A DNA stretch of 64,000 bases, taken from contig JAKVNR010000001.1 of the NCBI GenBank assembly GCA_022483245.1, positions 744,001-808,000 of the forward strand. The letters run 5' to 3'. The translations under genes were made by a program, and so were the position numbers. Under the pieces are notes generated by a model that was given only the letters and a program-made list of their open reading frames with translations, did not search any database and was not told the DNA's origin. Shown in pieces: positions 42,826-48,960 of this stretch. Within the stretch, counting starts at the first letter, position 1; each line of letters starts with the position of its first letter. Source of the DNA: Lactobacillus sp. Its GTDB lineage: Bacteria > Bacillota > Bacilli > Lactobacillales > Lactobacillaceae.

Positions 42826-42840
42826 TGTATCATGATATCA
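42826..42840. promoter_or_regulatory. Palindrome in the divergent hom/thrC intergenic region
   Basis: The 73-88 nt between hom and thrC contain the perfect palindrome TATCATGATA (42828-42837), extended by partial symmetry on each side. A plausible minus-strand promoter for hom (TTGTTT, 17 nt, TACAAC) overlaps it. A candidate shared operator; no regulator is identified. Confidence 0.4.
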
Positions 42841-42871
42841 AACTGAAAACAACCAAGGAAAGCATAATTAG

Positions 42872-44365
42872 ATGAAATATCACAGCACGCGCAATCAAAT
42901 TGCAAATTCAGCACTCTCACCAGCTGCCGCGTTAATCCAAGGCTTAGCACCAGATGGCGGTTTATATGTTCCGGTCACATTTCCAAAGCCAAATTGGGAG
43001 TTAGCTGATTTATTGACCCTGTCATACCAAGCCATAGCTGAAAAAATTTTGAACCTCTTTTTCCCAGACTTCACACCAGCACAAATTAAACAAGTTGTCG
43101 CTGACGCTTACGCCGACCAATGGGACAAAGACGAGATTGTCCCGTTAGTTAAACATGCTGGCAATTATTACATGGAACTGTATCATGGCCCAACACTGGC
43201 GTTTAAAGATGTTGCTCTGCAGGTGCTGCCGCGCCTCATGACCCGTAGCGTTACGCTAGAGCGCCTTGACAAGGATATTGTCATTTTAACTGCTACTTCT
43301 GGCGATACAGGTACCGCTTCGATGCGCGGTTTTAGCGATCAAGCTGGCACGCAAGTCCTAGTCTTTTATCCGTATGGCGGGGTTAGCCCAGTTCAATTGA
43401 AGCAAATGTTGAGTCAAAAAGGCCGCAATTTGCAAGCCTTCGCGATTAAAGGCAACTTCGATGATGCCCAAAGCGAAGTCAAGCGGATCTTTAATGACGA
43501 ACAATTTAAAGACAAGCTGGCAGCTGGCGGCTATCAATTTTCATCAGCCAACTCCATGAATATCGGTCGGTTAATGCCGCAGATTGTCTACTACTTCTAC
43601 TCTTACGCCCAGCTGGTTAACCGCGGCGAAATCAAGTTAGGTCAAGCCGTTAACTTCGCCGTACCAACGGGTAACTTCGGCGATATCTTAGCCGGCTACT
43701 ATGCTAAAAAGCTTGGGTTACCAATTCATAAACTGATCTGTGCTTCTGATAGAAACAACGTGCTGACTGACTTCTTCCACACTGGCACTTATAACCGGCT
43801 GCGCCCATTCTACCTGACTAATTCACCAGCCATGGATATTCTGGTTTCCAGCAACTTAGAACGGCTGCTGTTTGACGTTGACGGCGAAAATGATGAAGAA
43901 ATTAAGGCTTGGATGAAAGAATTAGACCAAGCTGGACGTTACCAGGTCAGCCCAGAAGTTTTTGCTAAACTGCAAGAGATTTTCGCTAGCGGGTATGCAG
44001 AAGAAGACGAAGTTGAACAAGAAATTCACCGCCTCTATGACCTTGATGGCTACGTGATTGATCCACATACGGCGGTCGGCTCTTTTGTTACTAAACAGTA
44101 CCAGGCAGTAACTGGCGACACGACCCCAACAATTATCAATTCCACGGCGAGCCCATATAAATTCCCGGAAACGGTTTTCCATGCGATTACTGGTCAGGCA
44201 GTAGCTGAAAAAGGTTTGCCGGCTATTAAGCAGCTGCACACATTACTAGGCGGCGAACTTCCGCAAGCTGCCGCTGCCTTATTCGCAGACCAGCCGCGGA
44301 CAGAAAAAATTATTGCCAAAGAGGACATGGAAACAATTATCCGGCAAAAATTGAATTTGAAGTAG
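42872..44365 (+). CDS. thrC: Threonine synthase
   Basis: PLP enzyme that converts O-phosphohomoserine to threonine. 497 residues, the long (class II) length. N-terminal domain YHSTRNQIANSALSPAAALIQGLAPDGGLYVP, PLP lysine in HGPTLAFKDVALQVLPRL (about residue 113), TATSGDTGTASMRGF and VPTGNFGDILAGYYAK. Preceded by AAGGAAAG; followed 8 nt later by lysC. Confidence 0.95.
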   Translation: MKYHSTRNQIANSALSPAAALIQGLAPDGGLYVPVTFPKPNWELADLLTLSYQAIAEKILNLFFPDFTPAQIKQVVADAYADQWDKDEIVPLVKHAGNYYMELYHGPTLAFKDVALQVLPRLMTRSVTLERLDKDIVILTATSGDTGTASMRGFSDQAGTQVLVFYPYGGVSPVQLKQMLSQKGRNLQAFAIKGNFDDAQSEVKRIFNDEQFKDKLAAGGYQFSSANSMNIGRLMPQIVYYFYSYAQLVNRGEIKLGQAVNFAVPTGNFGDILAGYYAKKLGLPIHKLICASDRNNVLTDFFHTGTYNRLRPFYLTNSPAMDILVSSNLERLLFDVDGENDEEIKAWMKELDQAGRYQVSPEVFAKLQEIFASGYAEEDEVEQEIHRLYDLDGYVIDPHTAVGSFVTKQYQAVTGDTTPTIINSTASPYKFPETVFHAITGQAVAEKGLPAIKQLHTLLGGELPQAAAALFADQPRTEKIIAKEDMETIIRQKLNLK

Positions 44366-44373
44366 GTGCATCA

Positions 44374-45729
44374 ATGAAAGTTGTTAAATTCGGCGGCAGT
44401 TCATTAGCTAATGGCCCAGCAATTAAACAAGTCTTATCAATTGTTAAAAGCGATCAGGAACGGCGCGTAATTGTCGTTTCAGCTCCTGGCAAACGCAACG
44501 ACGATGACATCAAAGTTACCGATTTATTAATCCGCTACGCCAATAGCGTGCTAGAAGGCCGCGATTATACCGCGATTTTAAATGCAATTTACCAGCGCTA
44601 TCAAGAAATTGGCGAATATTTCCATTTGCCAGCTGAAAAATTGCAAGAAATCCGGCAAATCTTAACCAAGCTAGCTGAAAAACACTACCCTAACGCTGAT
44701 TACCTGCTGGCTGCTTTTAAAGCTTATGGCGAATACTTAAATGCCCGCCTAATAACGGCAATTATGAATCATGTTGGCATCAAAACGCGCTTTCTCAGTC
44801 CGCGCGATGTTGGTTTAATCGTTACGGGCGAGCCTAATAATGCGCTGGTCAACCCAGAGGCCTACCTTAATTTAGCCCAGGTTAAATTAAATCCAGACGA
44901 AAAAATTGTCTTCCCTGGTTTCTTTGGGATTTCACCATCTGGTCATATTGCGACCTTCTCTCGAGGCGGGTCGGATATTACCGGTGCGATTTTAGCGCGC
45001 GGGTTTAAGGCAGACCTGTATGAAAACTTTACCGATGTCGATGCGATATATTCTGCTAATCCTAAGATTGTCGATCATCCCCGCCCAATCAAAAAGATGA
45101 CTTACCGGGAAATGCGGGAGCTGTCTTACGCCGGTTTCTCAGTTTTTCACGATGAGGCTTTGATTCCAACGATTCAAGGACAAATCCCGGTGAATGTGAA
45201 AAACACCCAGCATCCCGAAAAAGAAGGGACTTGGATCGTTCCTGAAGCTGGGTTTAGGCCTGAGCATGTCGTGACGGGTGTAGCTGGCGGAACTAATTTC
45301 TGTGCGCTTTACCTGCACAAATATCTGCTAAACCAAGTACCTGGCTTTACTTTGGGAGTCCTGCAGGTTTTACAGCGGCATAATATTTCTTATGAACATA
45401 TGCCATCGGCGATCGATGATATTACTATTATTTTTAAGAAAGATTATCTTAATGCGCAGTTGATTGATCAGATATGCGATGAAATTCAAAAGTCGGTGAG
45501 TCCTGACCAAATGCGGTGGATCGACGACTATGCTATTACGATGGTGGTTGGTGAAGGGATGAAGGATAAGCTGAGCTTGTGTGCTAGCATCTTGGCCCCG
45601 CTTGGTAAAAAAGATATCTCAATTCAGATGATCAACCAGGGATCTTCACAGATCTCGATTATGATTGGCACCAGACGCAATCAGGCTAAAGAAGTAATTA
45701 GTACGATTTATCAGAACTTTTTGGCGTAA
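44374..45729 (+). CDS. lysC: Aspartokinase
   Basis: Phosphorylates aspartate, the first step of the threonine/lysine family. 451 residues: kinase domain with KVVKFGGSSLAN at the start, catalytic region GFFGISPSGHIATFSRGGSDITGAILA and two C-terminal ACT domains (about 300-450; GFTLGVLQVLQRHNISYEHMPS; ISIQMINQGSSQISIMIG). It is the last gene of thrC-lysC. With asd, hom, thrB and thrC beside it, the aspartate-to-threonine pathway is complete here. Confidence 0.95.
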   Translation: MKVVKFGGSSLANGPAIKQVLSIVKSDQERRVIVVSAPGKRNDDDIKVTDLLIRYANSVLEGRDYTAILNAIYQRYQEIGEYFHLPAEKLQEIRQILTKLAEKHYPNADYLLAAFKAYGEYLNARLITAIMNHVGIKTRFLSPRDVGLIVTGEPNNALVNPEAYLNLAQVKLNPDEKIVFPGFFGISPSGHIATFSRGGSDITGAILARGFKADLYENFTDVDAIYSANPKIVDHPRPIKKMTYREMRELSYAGFSVFHDEALIPTIQGQIPVNVKNTQHPEKEGTWIVPEAGFRPEHVVTGVAGGTNFCALYLHKYLLNQVPGFTLGVLQVLQRHNISYEHMPSAIDDITIIFKKDYLNAQLIDQICDEIQKSVSPDQMRWIDDYAITMVVGEGMKDKLSLCASILAPLGKKDISIQMINQGSSQISIMIGTRRNQAKEVISTIYQNFLA

Positions 45730-45762
45730 TTTAGGGCATGCAAAGAGGCTGACTAATTTGTC

Positions 45763-45921
45763 GATCTTGATTTCAAATTACAACCTACTTACTACACTAT
45801 TCCTTCTGGTAGCAAGCTTACTTTGATCATCTATTCAACTGACCAAGGAATGACTAAGCGCCCTCTTGAAGATGAAACTTATACGATTGATTTAGCTCAT
45901 ACTGAGATCAAATTTAGTTAA
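45763..45921 (+). pseudogene. Relic of the 3' end of a second pepX gene
   Basis: About 52 codons without a start, ending in TAA, encode [16 protein letters not shown] followed by [20 protein letters not shown] and [14 protein letters not shown]. This matches the C-terminus of the intact PepX at 54025-56412 ([44 protein letters not shown]), which is about 75 percent identical over the central part. The rest of the gene is absent. It abuts the nitrilase-family gene, so the block probably came in by recombination from a chromosome where pepX precedes that gene, or from a lost duplicate. Confidence 0.85.
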
Positions 45922-45939
45922 AAGTAAAGGTTTTAAATT

Positions 45940-46818
45940 ATGAGTAAGTTAAAAATTGCTTTGTTGCAAATTGCGCCAGAGAACAGTTTGGACAAGCAAT
46001 TGACAAATGGAATTATTGCTTGTAAAAAGGCTCATCAACAAGGTGCTGATATCGCGCTTTTTCCTGAGATGTGGAGTGACGGTTATGAAATTCCACAAGA
46101 CAAAATGGCTCTTGAACATTTAGCAATTACCACAGATTCTGATTTTATTAAAGAATTTGGCCGTTTAGCTAAAGAACTTGAAATGGCGATTGCAATTACC
46201 TTTTTGGAAAATAATGAAGGGAAAATACAAAATAGCGTAATTATATTTGATCGTCATGGTAAAAACATCCTTCATTATGCTAAAGTACACACCTGTGATT
46301 TTGGGGATGAACGAATGCTCACGCGTGGGAATGATTTCTATGTTGCTGATCTTGATACTAAAATTGGTACGATTAAAGTTGGAAGTATGATCTGTTTTGA
46401 TCGCGAATTTCCTGAGAGTGGCAGAATACTGATGCTTAAAGGTGCAGAATTGGTTTTAGTGCCAAATGCTTGTCCGATGGAAATTAATCGTTTGTCACAG
46501 CTACGCGGACGTGCATTTGAGAATATGTTTGCGATTGCTACGGCAAATTATCCGCAAGATAAACCTGATTGAAATGGGCACTCTACTTTGTTTGATGGAG
46601 TAGCATATTCTGATGACGATTCTATTTCACGTGGTATGAAAGTATTTGAGGCTGATGAAAAGGAAAGCATTTATGTAGCTGAACTTGATGTTGATCAATT
46701 GCGCGAATATCGCAAGACAGAGGTTCAGGGTAACGCTTATCGTCGACCAGAAAAGTATCATTTGTTAATTGATGAAACGATTGATCCTCCTTTTATTAGG
46801 GACGATCGGAAGAAATAA
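45940..46818 (+). pseudogene. Carbon-nitrogen hydrolase (nitrilase superfamily), nonsense codon
   Basis: Members hydrolyse amide or nitrile bonds (for example N-carbamoylputrescine amidase). The catalytic triad is present: Glu43 in LFPEMWSDG, Lys in HYAKVHTCDFG (about 117) and Cys in SMICFDREFPES (about 156). After codon 210 an in-frame TGA (46570-46572) lies in NYPQDKPD*NGHSTLFDGVAY, where family members carry one ordinary residue before NGHS. The frame continues to a normal C-terminus (YRRPEKYHLL) at 46818, making 292 codons. The loss affects about 80 residues including part of the core. RBS AAAGG lies 9 nt before the ATG. Its composition is more AT-rich than neighbouring genes. Confidence 0.85.
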
Positions 46819-46862
46819 AAAAGGTGTCTGGGAAAAAACTATGTTCCAGATCATGAAAAAAG

Positions 46863-46892
46863 AACGTTGAGTTGCCTCAACGTTCTTTTTGT
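46863..46892 (+). terminator. Hairpin terminator inside the deleted IS
   Basis: AAGAACGTTGAG / CTCAACGTTCTT with a 4-nt loop and T-run. Ends any read-through from the gene to the left and may insulate the element. Confidence 0.7.
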
Positions 46893-46960
46893 ATATTTTT
46901 AGCTCCAGCCTAGATATTATTAAATCACCACAAAATAAAAACAAAAAGGTGGAAACTAAT

Positions 46961-47200
46961 ATGTACAAGAATTATATCACAGGTCAAACTGTTTTAACAC
47001 TTAATCTAGACTTTGCCATTTCGGCTAATCATCTAGCTAACGCTATTAGCTGGTTTGTAGATTCAATTCCAGAAGATGTTTTATTAGGCAAGACAGCTAA
47101 AACTGGAAGACCAGCCTATCATCCGGCCATGCTGCTCAAAATATTACTTTTTGCTTACTCCAGAAGAACGTATTTGGTATACGCAGAACCCCTATGCTAG
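46961..47200 (+). pseudogene. Transposase N-terminal fragment (IS1182/DUF772 type)
   Basis: 79 codons, MYKNYITGQTVLTLNLDFAI onward; the DUF772-like segment GRPAYHPAMLLKILLFAYSRRT marks IS1182/IS5-type transposases. It breaks off after YSRRT, replaced by a short unrelated tail. Confidence 0.8.
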
Positions 47201-47388
47201 GTAAAAAGCAGGTTGAAACCAACATTGGAATAGCCTTTATGATGATGAATTTGAACAAATATTGGCAAAGAAGATGGACAGAAATGTTAAAAAATTTAAA
47301 GAGCATGAAAAAACAATCAAGATCTTTGGAAAAGAAAATCTTGATCGTTTTTAATTATCTGGAAAGGAGTTTTTTCCCAGACACTTAG
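47194..47388 (+). pseudogene. Transposase C-terminal fragment
   Basis: Frame giving KKQVETNIGIAFMMMNLNKYW, a Firmicutes IS1182 transposase end, followed by a Lys-rich tail that runs through the right inverted repeat. The joint with the N-terminal piece is out of frame, consistent with internal deletion. Confidence 0.6.
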
Positions 47389-47395
47389 TGTGCAA

Positions 47396-48802
47396 TTAAT
47401 TTCTCTTTTTGTTGAAAGCGAACAGGCCTGCTAAGGAGGAAAGTGCTAAAGCAAAGATGCCTGCGATAGTTGATAAGCTTATTTGACTGCTTGCGCCTGT
47501 TTGCGGCAGAGATGCTTGGGCTTGTTTTTGTGCAGAAGTTTTAGCAGTAGTAGCAACCTTAGTCTCTTTAGTGAAAGTTTGACCTGACTTAGTTACATGA
47601 TCAACGCTTTCTGAAACAGTTTGCGGGTCACTTGTTTTTTCTCCTGTTGGCTGCTGATCAGGAGATTTTACAAATTCATCAGTCGATTTATTGTCTACTG
47701 GCTTAACTTCAGGTTCATTTTTATCTGCAGGATTTGTTTCTGGAGTTTCATCGTCGAGATCAGTTGGGACAGTTGTTGGTGCCGGGTTGTAAGCGATGAT
47801 TTTGTTTTGCCCTGGGATTGTGATATCACGATTAGTGGTTGTTGTGGTTGTAACCGTGAATGTATTGCCAGAAAGAGTAGTTTTAGCATCTTGAGGAATA
47901 GTAACTCCATCATCCTTTAAAGCTTTGATTACCTCTTCTAAAGATACATCATTACCTTTAATTACGTTAAAGGTTAAAGTTTTAGAATCGTTAGGTAATA
48001 ACTTAGCTAATGCTTCTTCTGCAGTTTGGGGAACATTGGCATTATGCGCGGCTGCTTTTGCTTTCTCAGTCTCCCAATCACTGATCATTTTATTATAATA
48101 GTTGCCTTGTGTTATTTCTCTCTTAGTAGTTGTATCGGTTAATATTGGTTTATCTACAGACTGAATCCAGTCTTGAGGGTCTTTTGAATAATGGGTTTTA
48201 TTGTCTCCATCAATAAATCCAAAAGTCCAAAATCTAGTAACCCTCTCAATTTTTAAAATATTATTGAAAGAAGTAGTGCGTGTTGTAACTCTATATAATT
48301 CTTTTGCTTGATTATCCCGACCATCAATAACCTGATACTCATTCTTTTTAATTTCATATTCATCTGTAGTTGTGGTCTTCTTAGCCACATGTTTAACAAC
48401 CGTTTCTTTGCCTTCTTGAACGACCTTTTCTGTACCTTTAGGCAAAGTTTTGTCTTCCCTACGTTCGGTTTCGTAAGGAATTGTGGTCCTAGGACTAGTT
48501 TCAGTTTCAGGAGTTGTGGTAGTAGTAGTCTTCTTAGTTATCGATGTTCCTGGAACAGTTTCCGTCTTAGCAGGCTCCTTTACCCCCCCATTTGAGGTGT
48601 CTGTAGGAGATTTAAATTGTTCAACTTTTGGTTGAGCCTGATCTGTGGTTTCAGCGTGGACTTGCGTGGTAGAAACTGCATTCCACATGAATATACTCAA
48701 CATCACAGAAGCGGCTCCAACCGATAATTTACGAATTGAGAAGCGAGGCTGTTTTTCTGAACCGGCGTTGACTTTATTTGTCATATTATTCTTTCCAAGC
48801 AT
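47396..48802 (-). CDS. LPQTG cell-wall anchored surface protein with YSIRK-type signal peptide
   Basis: 468 residues. N-terminal signal with the motif RFSIRKLSVGAASVMLS (YSIRK variant) and cleavage near VHA/E. A mature Thr/Lys-rich section (about 55-135) contains the GG encoded by the run of seven G. A middle region (about 140-330: VIDGRDNQAKELYRVTTRT; TLTFNVIKGNDVSLEEVIK) has no family I can name. A Thr/Pro/Asp-rich stalk leads to the sortase signal LPQTG, a hydrophobic helix and KKRN. Anchored by sortase A to peptidoglycan. The first 130 residues resemble the upstream neighbour at 48961-51252. The 3' end abuts an IS remnant, so the native terminator may be lost. Confidence 0.9.
   Translation of the reverse strand: MLGKNNMTNKVNAGSEKQPRFSIRKLSVGAASVMLSIFMWNAVSTTQVHAETTDQAQPKVEQFKSPTDTSNGGVKEPAKTETVPGTSITKKTTTTTTPETETSPRTTIPYETERREDKTLPKGTEKVVQEGKETVVKHVAKKTTTTDEYEIKKNEYQVIDGRDNQAKELYRVTTRTTSFNNILKIERVTRFWTFGFIDGDNKTHYSKDPQDWIQSVDKPILTDTTTKREITQGNYYNKMISDWETEKAKAAAHNANVPQTAEEALAKLLPNDSKTLTFNVIKGNDVSLEEVIKALKDDGVTIPQDAKTTLSGNTFTVTTTTTTNRDITIPGQNKIIAYNPAPTTVPTDLDDETPETNPADKNEPEVKPVDNKSTDEFVKSPDQQPTGEKTSDPQTVSESVDHVTKSGQTFTKETKVATTAKTSAQKQAQASLPQTGASSQISLSTIAGIFALALSSLAGLFAFNKKRN
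48583..48589 (-). repeat. Run of seven G in the surface protein gene
   Basis: Coding strand AAT GGG GGG GTA, encoding NGGV near residue 72. A one-base loss gives TAA directly after the run; a gain gives a stop eight codons on. Position equals that in the neighbouring surface gene. Confidence 0.9.
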
Positions 48803-48920
48803 AATTTTATCATCCTTTCTTCCTCGCTGCTGATTGACTTTTTCATTCTTCTGCTAGTTATCTATTTAAGTATTTACGATTATTATAACGCAAGTATTTT
48901 TAACAAAACGATTTTTGCAC

Positions 48921-48948
48921 AAAAAAATTCCTCCTTGAGGAGGAACTC
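48921..48948 (-). terminator. Terminator after the 763-residue surface protein gene
   Basis: Hairpin TTCCTCC / GGAGGAA with a 4-nt loop and seven T on the minus strand. Confidence 0.92.
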
Positions 48949-48960
48949 ATAATTCAATTT

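Larger units (their letters stand above)
46824..47384 (+). mobile_element. Internally deleted insertion sequence (IS1182-like), 561 bp
   Basis: Bounded by perfect 17-bp inverted repeats: GTGTCTGGGAAAAAACT at 46824-46840 and its complement at 47368-47384. Inside are two transposase remnants and a terminator-like hairpin. A full IS1182-type element is about 1.6-1.9 kb, so most of the transposase gene is missing. I see no obvious target-site duplication. It begins 5 bp after the nitrilase-family stop and ends 11 bp before the end of the surface protein gene at 47396. Confidence 0.8.

Noticed and set aside
46570-46572. TGA as selenocysteine or UGA-Trp
   Set aside because: No selenocysteine machinery or alternative code is expected in Lactobacillus and no SECIS-like element was seen; a nonsense mutation is simpler.
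46818-46824. Target-site duplication of the deleted IS
   Set aside because: The bases outside the two inverted repeats (AAAAAG and TTAGTG) do not match.
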